A DNA stretch of 64,000 nucleotides from CAYLPJ01 sp964385465 (GCA_964385465.1 CAYLPJ010000003.1:124001-188000); one strand, 5' to 3'. Counted from the first letter of the stretch, positions 8,825 to 18,630 are shown. Notes: generated by a model from the letters alone, not told the origin. Made by a program: numbers and translations.

Positions 8825-9607
8825 CTAGGCCTCCTGGTCGCAGGCCTCGAAGGCCTGGCGGAGGCTGGCGAGGGGGTCGGCCTTGGGCTTGTACTCGTGG
8901 CCGACGTAGTATTCGTAGCCGCTGGCGGCGATGGCCTTGCAGATGCCGCGATAGTTGAGTTCCTGCTCGTCGTCGAGGTCCCGTCGGCCGGGGACGCCGG
9001 CGGTGTGGAAATGCCCGATCCACTGGATGTTCTCGGTGATGTTGCGGATCACGTCGCCTTCCATGATCTGCATGTGGTAGATGTCGAAGAGCATCTTCAC
9101 GCGCGGCGAGCCGACCTTCTCGCAGACGGCGGCGCCCCAGGCGGTGTGGTCGCACTGGTAGCCGGCGTGGTTGACCTTGCTGTTGAGCAGCTCGATGTTC
9201 AGGTTCACGCCCTTGGCCTCGGCGTAGTCGGCGACGCGCTTCAGCCCGTCGGCGCAGGCGTCGATGGCCTGGACCTCGTCGGCGTGCGGCTGGCGGTTGC
9301 CACTGAAGCATATCAGGCCCGGGACCTCCAGCTCGGAGGCCTTGTCGATCGACCGCCGCAGCTCGGCCTCGATGCGGTCGTGGTTGGACCGCTTGTTCAG
9401 CCCGTCCGGCAGCGAGCCGTGGCCGGAGATGCTCGCCAGAGCCAGCCCGTGTTTGCGGGCGGTGGCGGCCACGTCGTCGACCGTCTCGTCCCAGCCCCAC
9501 AGCTCCACGGCCGCGCCGCCGATCTCGGCCCACGCCGCGAACAGCTCCTCCAGCGACATGTCGTCGCCCTTGAAGATCGGGTAGCAGATGGATTGCTTGA
9601 TGCGCAT
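8825..9607 (-). CDS. hyi: Hydroxypyruvate isomerase-like sugar isomerase/epimerase
   Basis: A 260-residue AP-endonuclease-2/xylose-isomerase-like TIM barrel. The metal-site segments are INIELLNSK-like (LNIELLNSKVNHAGY), KMLFDIYHMQIMEGD, IGHFHTAGVPGR and EQELNYR. This order and wording are those of hydroxypyruvate isomerase (tartronate semialdehyde with hydroxypyruvate), although related 2-keto-sugar epimerases look similar. Cytosolic; no leader. Its ATG (9607) shares one base with the TGA of the upstream MBL gene (TGATG). In this setting it may act on a product of polysaccharide breakdown. Confidence 0.78.
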   Translation of the reverse strand: MRIKQSICYPIFKGDDMSLEELFAAWAEIGGAAVELWGWDETVDDVAATARKHGLALASISGHGSLPDGLNKRSNHDRIEAELRRSIDKASELEVPGLICFSGNRQPHADEVQAIDACADGLKRVADYAEAKGVNLNIELLNSKVNHAGYQCDHTAWGAAVCEKVGSPRVKMLFDIYHMQIMEGDVIRNITENIQWIGHFHTAGVPGRRDLDDEQELNYRGICKAIAASGYEYYVGHEYKPKADPLASLRQAFEACDQEA

Positions 9608-10254
9608 CAGTCGGTGTCCTTTCCGCCGGCGGGGGCGTTCGCCCGGCCGCGGGCTGTGAGGAAGTAGTTGTCGTGCCCTGGAACAAGGATGTCGGCCCGG
9701 CGGGCGAGTTCGTCGATGGTCTCTGCGGCGCGGGCGAAGTCGGCGGAGTTGTGGAAGCCTCGGCGGTCGGCGAAGAAGTCGCGGGTCATCACCGCGTCGC
9801 CGGCGACGACCACCTCCAGCCCGTCGCAGGCGAAGGCGAGGCTGTGGTGGTCGGCGGTGTGGCCGGGCGTGGCGAGCACCTCGATCGCCTCGCCGATGCG
9901 GGGGCCTGCCGGCTCGACGCGGCGGGGCAGGTCGGCGGCGGCGTTGACCTTCTCGGCGACGCTGCCGCTTGCGAGCCAGCGGGCCTTGGTGACATGGGCC
10001 AGGCCGAACCAGTGATCGGCGTGCTCGTGCGTGAGGAACACGTCGGTGACGTCATCCAGCCGCAGCCCGGTGCGGCGGTCGAGCGTTCGGGCCATGGCGT
10101 CGGGCTCGGCGTGCGGGGGGTCGACCAGCAGGCAGAGCCCGGCGGCGCGGAGGAGCGTGCTGGTGCACAGCGGCGGGCGGACGCCGCGGTCGTCGCTCTC
10201 GCCCCAGAAACGGTTCCGCGAGAGGTTGCCGATCGTCAGGATGTCCCATCGCAT
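9607..10254 (-). CDS. MBL-fold metal-dependent hydrolase
   Basis: A 215-residue metallo-beta-lactamase-fold protein with the zinc motif THEHADH, later ligands in TPGHTADHH and AGDAVMTRD, and the closing VPGHDNYF. These hydrolases open lactones, thioesters or similar bonds; the substrate here is unknown, and a sugar lactone would fit the neighbourhood but is only a guess. I start at ATG 10254 because GAGGAGG lies 9 nt upstream; the same frame is open to 10347. First gene of the minus-strand operon leading to the lyase; divergent from the GH20-like gene with about 150 bp between. Confidence 0.75.
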   Translation of the reverse strand: MRWDILTIGNLSRNRFWGESDDRGVRPPLCTSTLLRAAGLCLLVDPPHAEPDAMARTLDRRTGLRLDDVTDVFLTHEHADHWFGLAHVTKARWLASGSVAEKVNAAADLPRRVEPAGPRIGEAIEVLATPGHTADHHSLAFACDGLEVVVAGDAVMTRDFFADRRGFHNSADFARAAETIDELARRADILVPGHDNYFLTARGRANAPAGGKDTD

Positions 10255-10407
10255 GGATGCCGCCTCCTCGCGCCGCCGGCCGGAGCCGCACGCGGACTGT
10301 CGCCGGGGCGGGCAGTTCCTTATACTCCCTGCTCGCCGCGCCGCCAAAGGCGTTTCGCCGCGTGGTGCCGGCCTCGACGCCGGCAGAGAATCGGGAAAGG
10401 ACGTCTC

Positions 10408-11796
10408 ATGCAGCTATCGGAACTGTTCACGGCCTCGTCGCCCGCCATGGAGGTCCGCGGGGTGCACCTGGACCTCAAGGGCACGCCGCCGACGTTCGAC
10501 CGCCTGCTGGAGCTGCTGGAGCTGTTCGCCGCCTGCCGCTACAACGCCGTGCTCGTCGAGTGGGAGGACACGTTCCCCTGGACGGCCGACATGCGCTTCC
10601 GCTGCGAGACCTGCTACACGCCCCAGCAGATCGTCGCCTTCCGCGACGCCTGCCGGCGACTGGGGCTGGAGGTCGTTCCCCTCGTGCAGTGCCTCGGGCA
10701 CATGGAGACGGCGCTGTCTCCCCCCGGCCGGGAGCGCCTCCGAGAGGTGCCCCACCGCGCCGACGTACTCAACCCGCTGGCCGAGGGCGCCCGCGAGCTC
10801 GTCCAGGCGATGGTCGACGACGTGCTGGTCGCCTTTCCCGACCTGAAACACTTCCACCTCGGCGGGGACGAGGCCTGGACGTTCGGCTCGGCCGAGGAGA
10901 CGCGGGCGTACATCGCCGCCCACGGCAAGGGCGCCCTGTACCTGCACCACGTCGAGCCGATCCTGGACGCGCTGAACGCCCGGGGCGTCCGCCCGATCCT
11001 CTGGCACGACATGATGAAGGACTGGTCGCCGGAGGCCCTCGCCCGCCTGGCCGAGAAGGCCGACCTGTGCGTCTGGGGCTACACCGGCCATCCCGATCAG
11101 ACGCCGCACCACTACAACACCGAGGTGATCCGGCGGTTCGCCGACGCGAGCGTGCCGATGTGGTTTGGCACGGCGTACAAGGGCGCCGGCGGGCACAACA
11201 TCGACGTGCCGAAGGTTGACGACCGGGCGCTGAACGCCGCCGCATGGGTCGAGATCGCCGGGCGGTTCGGCATGACCGGCGGATTCGCCACCGCCTGGAG
11301 CCGCTACAACACGCACTGCGTCCACTGCGAGACGATCGACGCCTCGCTGGATTCGCTGGTCAACGTGGCGGTGATCCTCCACGACGGCCGCCCTCCCGCC
11401 GGCGGGCCGGACGACTGCGTGGAGGCCCTGGCCTCCGCCGGCGAGCGAGAGGGCTTCGAGGCCTGCCGCGGCGCGATGGAGAGGCTCGAGGCCGCGCGGG
11501 AGGCCGGCTGGCGACAGGTGCGGCGGATGCGGGAATACATCGTCATGGCCACGCTCGACGCCCGACGCCGAAACGGCGGCAGGATGGCAAGCTGGCTGGG
11601 CGAGTTGCGGAAGCACATCGCCGACGCCGATGCCGCTGCGGCCGAGGCCCGGGAGGCCTTCGCCGGGCGGATCGAGCCGATCTGGATCGAACGCTACCTC
11701 GCCGAACGGATCGAGTCCCTGCGCGAGGAATTCGCCACGATGAACCCGCGTGTCCGCCAACTGGACCCGGCCGGCTGGCGCGCGCTGCCGCACTGA
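10408..11796 (+). CDS. GH20-like beta-N-acetylhexosaminidase, cytosolic
   Basis: The 462-residue protein holds FHLGGDEAWTFG with the catalytic Asp154-Glu155 pair of GH20 enzymes, in which the substrate N-acetyl group acts as nucleophile. Further barrel segments are VPLVQCLGHMETAL, RPILWHDMM and GFATAWSRYNTHC. The last 120 residues are a charged helical tail (multiple RR, EAREAFAGRIE). There is no leader peptide, so it should act on imported oligosaccharides and release GlcNAc or GalNAc, which links it to nagA/nagB. The start is ATG 10408, preceded by GAAAGG; the reading frame is open much further upstream but that part overlaps the MBL gene antisense. Confidence 0.8.
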   Translation: MQLSELFTASSPAMEVRGVHLDLKGTPPTFDRLLELLELFAACRYNAVLVEWEDTFPWTADMRFRCETCYTPQQIVAFRDACRRLGLEVVPLVQCLGHMETALSPPGRERLREVPHRADVLNPLAEGARELVQAMVDDVLVAFPDLKHFHLGGDEAWTFGSAEETRAYIAAHGKGALYLHHVEPILDALNARGVRPILWHDMMKDWSPEALARLAEKADLCVWGYTGHPDQTPHHYNTEVIRRFADASVPMWFGTAYKGAGGHNIDVPKVDDRALNAAAWVEIAGRFGMTGGFATAWSRYNTHCVHCETIDASLDSLVNVAVILHDGRPPAGGPDDCVEALASAGEREGFEACRGAMERLEAAREAGWRQVRRMREYIVMATLDARRRNGGRMASWLGELRKHIADADAAAAEAREAFAGRIEPIWIERYLAERIESLREEFATMNPRVRQLDPAGWRALPH

Positions 11797-11874
11797 CCGC
11801 GACGCAGGCGGGGTGCGGCGCGTTAAAGACGGAGAGTGCGTCCCGCCGTGAATCCGAGGAAAGGACATATCGAC

Positions 11875-13332
11875 ATGACATATCGCCGCATCGCGCTGCT
11901 GGCCGCCCTGGTCTGCCTTCCCGTCGCGAGCCTGGCCGGCCCGCCGGCCGAGGGGTACGAGCCGCTGGGCAAGATCGCCCCCCGCCACGCCCGGGAGATC
12001 GAGGCGTCCAACTGGTCGATCGGTGCCGAGACGATGGGCCGGGACTACACGGTCTACGCCTGCTGGCGGGAGTACCTCGGCCCGCTGGGCGTCAAGAAGG
12101 CCCGCATCCAGTCCGGCTGGGCGAAGACCGAGCAGGTCAAGGGCAAGTACGACTGGGCGTGGTTGGACGAGATCATCCCGGACATGGTCAAGCAAGGGGT
12201 CGAGCCGTGGGTGTGCCTGTGCTACGGCAACCCGATCTACCCAGGCGGGGGCAGCACGAACCTCGGCGGGGGGATGCCCAGCTCCAAGGAAGCCCTCGCC
12301 GCGTGGGACCGCTTCGTGGCCGCGTTCGTCACGCGGTACAAGCAGCACGTCGACGAGTGGGAGGTCTGGAACGAGCCCGGTCTGCGGCGCAAGGGGCTGA
12401 CGGAGCAGTACGGCGACTTCATCATCCGCACGGCGGAGATCATTCGCAGGATTCAGCCGAAGGCGAAGATCCTCACGATGTCCACCCCGGGCGTGGGCAC
12501 GGGCTTCAGCAAGAGCGTTCTGGAGTATCTCAAGGGCAAGGACAAGCTGCACCTCGTGGACGAGGTGACCTACCACCCCTACAAGGCCAACCCCGATCAC
12601 AGCTACGGTGCGGTGGCGGGCCTTCGGAAGATGGTCAAGAGCTACGGCGGGCACATCGGCATCCGCCAGGGCGAGAACGGCTGCCCGTCGGCGAAGGGGT
12701 CCTTCGGCGCGCTGCGCGGGCACGAGTGGTCCGAGACCACCCAGGCCAAGTGGGCGCTGCGGCGGCTGCTCGGAGACCTCGGGCGGGACATCCCCTCGTC
12801 CTATTTCGCCATCTGCGAGATGGCCTACCTCGTCAACAAGTCCGGACGCGATCTCGGCCTCGCCGGCAAGGGCAAGGCCACCGTCCGTATCAACAGCAAG
12901 GGGCTGCTCAAGATCAACCCCGACAAGACGGTCCACCACGCCAAGAAGGGCTACTACGCCGTCCAGCACCTCGCGGCCGTGTTCGACAACACGCTGACCC
13001 GCGTCGCCGACGCTGAGCCCGACGCCAAGGGGGGTCGGAGCCTCCAGGTGTTCGTCTACACCAAGGAGGACGGCAAGCGAGTGGCGGCGCTGTGGGACGG
13101 CAAGAACACCCCGGCCGACGAATACGAGCCCGCGTCGGTCACCGTCACGTTCCGCGGCGGGGACTTCGCCCAGCCGGTCTACGCCGACCTGCTGACCGGC
13201 GAGGTGTGGTCCATCCCGGCCGGGAACGCCGAACGAAAGGGCGACGCCTGGACCTTCCGCGCCGTCCCCGTGCCCGATTACCCCGTGCTGATCGCCGCAC
13301 GCGGCGCGATCGGCAAGCTGACGACGAAGTAA
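11875..13332 (+). CDS. Secreted clan GH-A (GH39-like) glycoside hydrolase
   Basis: A Sec signal peptide (residues 1-21, ending SLAG) precedes a TIM barrel of about 320 residues. EWEVWNEPG gives the acid/base Glu167 and GIRQGENGC the likely nucleophile Glu267, the spacing expected of clan GH-A. A C-terminal beta domain (about 370-485) contains GKRVAALWDGKN and PVYADLLTGEVW, as in GH39 and related xylosidase/iduronidase-like enzymes. GAGGAAAGG before ATG 11875 supports this start over an upstream in-frame codon at 11836. First of a run of exported or carbohydrate-related genes on the plus strand. Family-level specificity is uncertain. Confidence 0.72.
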   Translation: MTYRRIALLAALVCLPVASLAGPPAEGYEPLGKIAPRHAREIEASNWSIGAETMGRDYTVYACWREYLGPLGVKKARIQSGWAKTEQVKGKYDWAWLDEIIPDMVKQGVEPWVCLCYGNPIYPGGGSTNLGGGMPSSKEALAAWDRFVAAFVTRYKQHVDEWEVWNEPGLRRKGLTEQYGDFIIRTAEIIRRIQPKAKILTMSTPGVGTGFSKSVLEYLKGKDKLHLVDEVTYHPYKANPDHSYGAVAGLRKMVKSYGGHIGIRQGENGCPSAKGSFGALRGHEWSETTQAKWALRRLLGDLGRDIPSSYFAICEMAYLVNKSGRDLGLAGKGKATVRINSKGLLKINPDKTVHHAKKGYYAVQHLAAVFDNTLTRVADAEPDAKGGRSLQVFVYTKEDGKRVAALWDGKNTPADEYEPASVTVTFRGGDFAQPVYADLLTGEVWSIPAGNAERKGDAWTFRAVPVPDYPVLIAARGAIGKLTTK

Positions 13333-13360
13333 GCGCCGCCGCCGGCGAAAGGAGCCCCCG

Positions 13361-14662
13361 ATGCCGACCTCGCGTAGAACGTTCCTCAAGAGCGCCGTGG
13401 CCTCCGCCGCGGCGGCGACCGCCACCGCGGCCGCGCCGCGCGTCCTCGCCGCCGCCGACAGCGCCGACGCCGAGCCGCTGAACGTGGCGATCATCGGCGC
13501 CGGAGATCACGGGCGGCACCTGCTGTTCCAGTGCATGAAGCTGCCGGGCCTGCGATTTCGGGGGGTCTGCGACATCTGGGATTTCGCCCGCACGTACGCC
13601 GCGCGGCTGCTGAAGAAGTACAAGCACCCGGTGCGGGACTACGTGGACTACCGCGACCTGCTCGCCGAGGAGAAGGATCTCGACGCGGTCATCATCGCCA
13701 CGCCGGACGGCTTCCACGCCGAGCAGGCCATCGCCTGCCTCGAGGCCGGCCTGCACGTCTACTGCGAGAAGGAGATGGCCCTGACCGTCGCCGATTGCCG
13801 GCGCATGGTCCGTGCGGCGCGCAAGGCCGGCAAGCTGCTCCAGGTCGGCCGGCAGCACCGGTCGAACCAACGCTACCTGCGGGCGCTGGAGCTGATCGAC
13901 GCCCACGACGCCCTCGGGCGGATCACGCACGTCTCGGGGCAGTGGCACGGGCACAGGCGGGAGAAGATCGGCTGGCCCGAGGGCAAGGAGGTCGGGCAGG
14001 ACCGGCTGGCGAAGTACGGCTACGAGTCGATGGAGCAGTTTCGCAACTGGCGGTTCTTCTCGAAATTCGCCGCCGGCGAGATTGCCAGCCTCGGCTCGCA
14101 CCAGATCGACGTGTTCAACTGGTTCCTGCACGCCGCGCCGCGCAGCGTCTACGCCTCCGGCGGGCTGGACTACTACGACTTCTACGAGCTGTACGACAAC
14201 ATCTCGTGCATTTACGAGTGGGACTACGCCCGCGAGGACCGGACGGCGCGGGTGCGCGGCACGTACGAGATCAACAACACGACGGAGATGGGCGGCTTCT
14301 TCGAGACCTTCACCGGCGACAAGGGGGAGCTGACCATCTCCGAGATCGCCAGCCGCGGCGGCCTGCGCCGCGACGTGACCGCTCCCGTCGCCGAATGGGA
14401 GAAGACGCTGCCGCCGCCGGAGAAGGGCGTCAAGACCTACGGCGCCCGCGTGTACGGCCCCATCCCCGCCACCGACAGCCACCGGGTGTACTGGCACCAC
14501 CTGGGGAACTTCTTCGACGCCGTCCGCGGCAAGGCCAGGCTGGCCTGCCCCGGCGAGGTCGGCCTCGTCGCGGCCGTGGCGGCGCTGAAGGCCAACGAGT
14601 CCATGAAGCTGGGCAAGCGGATCGACCTCACCGAGGGCGATTTCGCGGTGTCCGAGACGTAG
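13361..14662 (+). CDS. Tat-exported Gfo/Idh/MocA oxidoreductase
   Basis: This is a 433-residue NAD(P)-dependent oxidoreductase. A Tat leader is present (SRRTFLKSAV, then a long Ala-rich stretch to about 31). The Rossmann motif IIGAGDHG follows at about 46-53, the strand ATPDGFH, and the EKP-equivalent CEKEMAL where Lys is catalytic. The C-terminal domain has GSHQIDVFNWFL. An exported Gfo/Idh/MocA protein presumably folds with its cofactor before Tat transport. Such exported forms are frequent in planctomycetes (from general knowledge). AAAGGAG precedes ATG 13361. The substrate is unknown. Confidence 0.88.
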   Translation: MPTSRRTFLKSAVASAAAATATAAAPRVLAAADSADAEPLNVAIIGAGDHGRHLLFQCMKLPGLRFRGVCDIWDFARTYAARLLKKYKHPVRDYVDYRDLLAEEKDLDAVIIATPDGFHAEQAIACLEAGLHVYCEKEMALTVADCRRMVRAARKAGKLLQVGRQHRSNQRYLRALELIDAHDALGRITHVSGQWHGHRREKIGWPEGKEVGQDRLAKYGYESMEQFRNWRFFSKFAAGEIASLGSHQIDVFNWFLHAAPRSVYASGGLDYYDFYELYDNISCIYEWDYAREDRTARVRGTYEINNTTEMGGFFETFTGDKGELTISEIASRGGLRRDVTAPVAEWEKTLPPPEKGVKTYGARVYGPIPATDSHRVYWHHLGNFFDAVRGKARLACPGEVGLVAAVAALKANESMKLGKRIDLTEGDFAVSET

Positions 14663-14703
14663 CGAACTTCCACGACGAGACCCCTAACCCAAGGAGCAGG
14701 ACA

Positions 14704-15900
14704 GTGATCGGACGAACGATTCTCGCGATGGTGATGGCGAGCGCATCGATGGCGGCGGCGGGAGAGCTGACGGTGCAGGTGACCGCCGAGGCCGACGGCA
14801 CGCACGTGCCTCTCTGCGCCGAGGTGGACCTGCCCTCCGACGTCGCGTCGGCGAAGCCCGGGGCCATCGCGGTGACGATGGCCGGCCCCGACGGCGCGAC
14901 CGTGCCCGGGCAGGTGGTCAAGATGGGCGACGGCCCGACGCGCGTGGCGTGGGTGGCGCCAACGGTGGCGGGGGGCAAGACGCAGACGTGGACCGCGACG
15001 CTCAAGCCCGGCGCGCCGGCGGCGAAGAAGGCCTGGCGGTTCGAGGCCGAGGAAGGCAAGCACGTCGACCGGCTCTTCGGCGAGCGGCCGGTCACGCGCT
15101 ACATGCACGAGGTGGACACCTCGACGAAGGACCGCACGTTCGACACGGCGAAGGTGTTCCACCACGTCTTCAACGCCGCCGGCGAGCCGATCACCAAAGG
15201 CGCCGGCGGGAAGTACCCCCACCACCGCGGCATCTTCCTGGGCTACTCCAAGACCGGGTACGATGGCGGCAAGCGCAGCGACTGGTGGCACGTGCGGAAC
15301 GTGGCGCAGCGGCACCAGGAGATGCTGGCCACGTCGGCCGGGCCGGTGCTGGGCGCCAGCACCATGCTGATCCACTGGAACGACGGCCAGGGCAAGCCGG
15401 TCGTGATCGAGGAGCGGACGACGGTCGCCTACCGCCAGCCGGACCCGACGCTGCTGCTGCTGGACTTCCGCTCCACGCTGCGCGGCGCCCGCGGGAAGGT
15501 CGAGCTCAACGGCGACCCCGAGCACGCCGGCATGCAGTACCGCCCCGCCAACGAGGTGGACTACAAGTTCACCAAGTACTTGTTCCCCGACGAGGCGATC
15601 ACCACGAAGAACGTCAAGAAGCACCTCGACCTCCAGTGGGCGGCCGAGTGCTACAAGCTGGCCGGGAAGATCTACACCGTCCAGCACATGAACCACCCGG
15701 ACAACCCCGAGGGCACGAAGTATTCGGCCTATCGCAACTACGGGCGCTTCGGCGCGTTCCCGAAGACGGAGATCCCCGAGGGCGGGTCGGTGACACTGAA
15801 GTACCGCCTGTGGGTGGCCTCCGGCGAGTTCCCCTCGCGGCAGGAGCTCCAGGCCAGGTGGGCGGCCTTCGCCAAGAAGCCCAAGGCCGTCGTCAAGTAG
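14704..15900 (+). CDS. Exported PmoA-like (DUF6807) protein
   Basis: A 398-residue protein with a short Sec-type leader (residues 1-19) and then a beta-rich body. The segments KYPHHRGIFLGY, SDWWHVRN, GMQYRPANEVDYKFTKYLFP and AYRNYGRFGAFP match what I recall of the DUF6807/PmoA-like family, which accompanies sulfatases and glycosidases in planctomycetes and has no settled reaction. The GTG start at 14704 follows AAGGAG (14691-14696) and gives the leader; the frame stays open far upstream across the previous gene and that part is a shadow. Confidence 0.7.
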   Translation: MIGRTILAMVMASASMAAAGELTVQVTAEADGTHVPLCAEVDLPSDVASAKPGAIAVTMAGPDGATVPGQVVKMGDGPTRVAWVAPTVAGGKTQTWTATLKPGAPAAKKAWRFEAEEGKHVDRLFGERPVTRYMHEVDTSTKDRTFDTAKVFHHVFNAAGEPITKGAGGKYPHHRGIFLGYSKTGYDGGKRSDWWHVRNVAQRHQEMLATSAGPVLGASTMLIHWNDGQGKPVVIEERTTVAYRQPDPTLLLLDFRSTLRGARGKVELNGDPEHAGMQYRPANEVDYKFTKYLFPDEAITTKNVKKHLDLQWAAECYKLAGKIYTVQHMNHPDNPEGTKYSAYRNYGRFGAFPKTEIPEGGSVTLKYRLWVASGEFPSRQELQARWAAFAKKPKAVVK

Positions 15901-15949
15901 CCGGCCTCGCAACCGACGCGTTTCGCGCCGCCGAGCAAGGAGCCGCACC

Positions 15950-17506
15950 ATGCGCACGCTGAACCGCCGTTCGTTCCTCCGGGCCGTCGGGGCCGGGGCC
16001 GCCGCGCTGACCGCGGGCCGGTGGGCCCGCGCCGCCGGCAAGGACAAGCGCCCCGACATCCTGCTGATCATGGCCGACGACATGGGATTCTCCGACGTCG
16101 GCTGCTACGGCGGGGAGATCCGCACCCCCAACATCGACGGACTGGCGAAGCGAGGCATCCGGTTTACGCAGTTCTACAACAACGCCAAGTGCGGGCCCAC
16201 CCGCGCCAGCCTGCTGACGGGGCTCTACAGTCAGCAGGTCGGAGGCGGGGCCATGCGCGGCGCGGCCACCGTCGCCGAGGCGCTCAAGCCCGCGGGCTAC
16301 AGAACGTTGATGACGGGCAAATGGCACGCTTCTTCCCTGCCCGTGAACCGCGGCTTCGACCGCTACTACGGCCTGACCGACGGGTGCTGCAACTTCTGGA
16401 ACCCCGGCAAGCAGCGCGAGGGCGAGCCGGCGCCCGGGCGGAAGTGGACACGCTGGCGACGCTGGGCCATCGACGACAAGAAGTACGTGCCCTACACCCC
16501 GGAAGACCGCGACTTCTACACGACAGACGCCTTCACGGACACGGCACTGGAGTACCTCGAAGAGTACGGCCGCGAGGAGAAACCGATCTTCCTGTACCTG
16601 GCGTACACCGCCCCGCACTATCCCCTCCACGCCTGGCCGGAGGACATCGAGCGGTATCGAGGGAAGTACAGGGTCGGCTGGGACGAACTCCGCCGCCGGC
16701 GATACGCCCGGCAGGTGGAGATGGGCCTGGTCGACCCGAAGACGTGCAGGCTCAGCCCGCGGGACCCGCAGAACCCCCCGTGGGACGAGGCCGAGGACAA
16801 GGACGAGTGGGACCTGAAGATGGCGGTCTACGCGGCCATGATCGACCGCATGGACCAGAACATCGGGCGGGTGCTGAAGAAGCTGGACGATCTCGGCCGG
16901 CTGGACAACACGCTGGTGCTGTTCCTGTCGGACAACGGCGGCTGTGCCGAGCGGATCCACAAGACGCCGGACATCCCGCCGGGCCCGCTGGCGTCGTACC
17001 GGACGGTGGACCGCCCGTGGGCGAACGCGTCCAACACGCCGTTCCGCAAGTACAAGAGCCGGGACCACGAGGGCGGCGTCTGCACGCCGTTGATCGCATG
17101 CTGGCCGGCGCGGATCAAGCAGGCCGGCGGGATCACCCGCCAGGCCGGGCACATCATCGACATTCTGCCCACCTGCCTGGACGTCGCCGGCGCCGACCAC
17201 CCCGCGGCAAAGCCCGACAGCGATTTGCTGGGCGTCGAGGGCCGAAGCCTCCTGCCCGTCCTGGAGGGCAAACAACGCGAACCGCACGAGGCGATCTTCT
17301 GGGCCTTCGGCGGCAGCCGGGCCGTCCGAATGGGCAAGTGGAAGCTCGTCTCCCTGCCCAAGAAGGACTGGGAGCTCTACGACCTCGAGGCCGACCGGAC
17401 GGAGCTGAACGACCTCGCCTCCGCCCACCCGGACCGGGTCGAGACGATGAAGGCCGCGTGGGAGGCCTGGAACCGCCGCTGCAAGAAGGCCAGCCGGAAG
17501 GGCTGA
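15950..17506 (+). CDS. Tat-exported S1 sulfatase
   Basis: A 518-residue sulfatase. The leader has NRRSFLRAVGAGA (residues 5-17). The first metal motif is MADDMGFSDVGCYGG, and the signature CGPTRASLLTG starts at Cys81. TGKWHA and FLSDNGG are the other conserved active-site segments. AAGGAG lies 8 nt before ATG 15950. Third sulfatase of the island and part of the plus-strand series with the DUF6807-like gene 49 bp upstream. It also has a charged, Tyr-rich insertion (residues 155-205) before YLAYTAPHYPLHAWPE. Confidence 0.9.
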   Translation: MRTLNRRSFLRAVGAGAAALTAGRWARAAGKDKRPDILLIMADDMGFSDVGCYGGEIRTPNIDGLAKRGIRFTQFYNNAKCGPTRASLLTGLYSQQVGGGAMRGAATVAEALKPAGYRTLMTGKWHASSLPVNRGFDRYYGLTDGCCNFWNPGKQREGEPAPGRKWTRWRRWAIDDKKYVPYTPEDRDFYTTDAFTDTALEYLEEYGREEKPIFLYLAYTAPHYPLHAWPEDIERYRGKYRVGWDELRRRRYARQVEMGLVDPKTCRLSPRDPQNPPWDEAEDKDEWDLKMAVYAAMIDRMDQNIGRVLKKLDDLGRLDNTLVLFLSDNGGCAERIHKTPDIPPGPLASYRTVDRPWANASNTPFRKYKSRDHEGGVCTPLIACWPARIKQAGGITRQAGHIIDILPTCLDVAGADHPAAKPDSDLLGVEGRSLLPVLEGKQREPHEAIFWAFGGSRAVRMGKWKLVSLPKKDWELYDLEADRTELNDLASAHPDRVETMKAAWEAWNRRCKKASRKG

Positions 17507-17583
17507 CGGACCGGGAACGTACGATGCCCGGCGAGGGACCTCCGCCGGGACCCGCTCGACACACTCAGCGAAAGGAGCTTGCG

Positions 17584-18630
17584 ATGACAGGGACCGGACG
17601 ATGGACGGCGGCGGCCGTGCTGGCCGCGACGGCGATGGCGCTCGTGGGCGGCTGCGGGCCGGAAGCGACCCTCACGGCGATCGAACTGCCCAACCGGTAC
17701 AACACGCCGGACGGGATGTGCCTCGACGACGATGGCGGCATTCTCCTGTCCGTGCCGAACTTCAACGAGCCGTCCTATCCCCCGAAGGTCGCGCGGATCG
17801 GCCTCGACGACAAGATCTCCACCGTCGTGCTGCTGACGGGCATCAAGGGCGTTGAGAAGGCGGGCCCGCTGGGCATCGGCCGGGCGAGCGACGGGCACAT
17901 CTACATCTCCGACAACCCGGACTTCGGCAAGCCGGTGCGGACCAGCCGGCTGCTGCGGGTGGTGATCGACGGAGGCAAGGCCAGGAAGGTCGAGGTCGTC
18001 GCGACCGGCTTCTACAACGCCAACGGCCTGGCCTGTCACGGCGACAGCGTCTACGTCTGCGAATGCAAGATCGACCCGGGCGCCTCGCCGATGCCCAGCG
18101 GCGTGGTGCGGTTCAAGCTCTCGGAGCTGGACGCCGCCAACCCCGTCGCCCTCGCCCCCGGCGGGGAGGACCCGCACTACGTGCTGAAGTTCCGCACGCA
18201 GAACGAGGACTGGAAGGTCGGCGCGAACGGCCTGGCCATTCACGGCGACACGATGTACGTCTGCAACTTCGGCGACGCCGAGCTGATCCGCGCCAAGCTC
18301 GCGCCCGACGGCACGGTGGCGTCGCACGAGGTCTTCGCCAAGGGCGGGAACATGCTCTCGACCGACGGGCTGAGCATCGACCGGGCGACCGGCGACGTGT
18401 ACATCGCAGACTTCCGCGGCAACGCCGTCCACCGCGTCTGCCCGAAGACCGGCGAGGTGACCACCATCGCCCGCAACGGCAACACCGACGGGGCCGGCGG
18501 CGCGCTCGATCGGCCCAGCGAGCCCTGCTTCCGCAACGGGCGGGTCTACGTGGCCAACATCGACCTGCCGCTGGAAGGCAACGCCTACGACGAGCCGCAT
18601 ACCATCAGCGTGATCCACCTGGGCAAGTAG
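17584..18630 (+). CDS. Lipoprotein with SMP-30/NHL-like beta-propeller
   Basis: The 348-residue product starts with a lipoprotein signal ending in LVGGC (Cys23 or so), so it is probably anchored to a membrane. The rest repeats short propeller blades: DGMCLDDDGGILLSVPN, LGIGRASDGHIYISDNP, NANGLACHGDSVYVCEC, NGLAIHGDTMYVCNF, TDGLSIDRATGDVYIADF, RPSEPCFRNGRVYVANI. This is the pattern of SMP-30/gluconolactonase or NHL propellers; either sugar-lactone hydrolysis or a binding role is possible. GAAAGGAG precedes ATG 17584. Confidence 0.7.
   Translation: MTGTGRWTAAAVLAATAMALVGGCGPEATLTAIELPNRYNTPDGMCLDDDGGILLSVPNFNEPSYPPKVARIGLDDKISTVVLLTGIKGVEKAGPLGIGRASDGHIYISDNPDFGKPVRTSRLLRVVIDGGKARKVEVVATGFYNANGLACHGDSVYVCECKIDPGASPMPSGVVRFKLSELDAANPVALAPGGEDPHYVLKFRTQNEDWKVGANGLAIHGDTMYVCNFGDAELIRAKLAPDGTVASHEVFAKGGNMLSTDGLSIDRATGDVYIADFRGNAVHRVCPKTGEVTTIARNGNTDGAGGALDRPSEPCFRNGRVYVANIDLPLEGNAYDEPHTISVIHLGK

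Noticed and set aside
9673..10407. N-terminal extension of the GH20-like gene back to 9673
   Set aside because: The extension runs antisense to the MBL gene, has low-complexity Val/Gly/Arg content, and a ribosome-binding site lies just before 10408.
13531..14703. N-terminal extension of the DUF6807-like gene
   Set aside because: It overlaps the Gfo/Idh/MocA gene in another frame and is Arg/Pro-rich shadow; the leader and ribosome-binding site fit GTG 14704.
16021..17583. N-terminal extension of the propeller lipoprotein
   Set aside because: It overlaps the sulfatase gene in another frame; the lipoprotein signal begins at ATG 17584.
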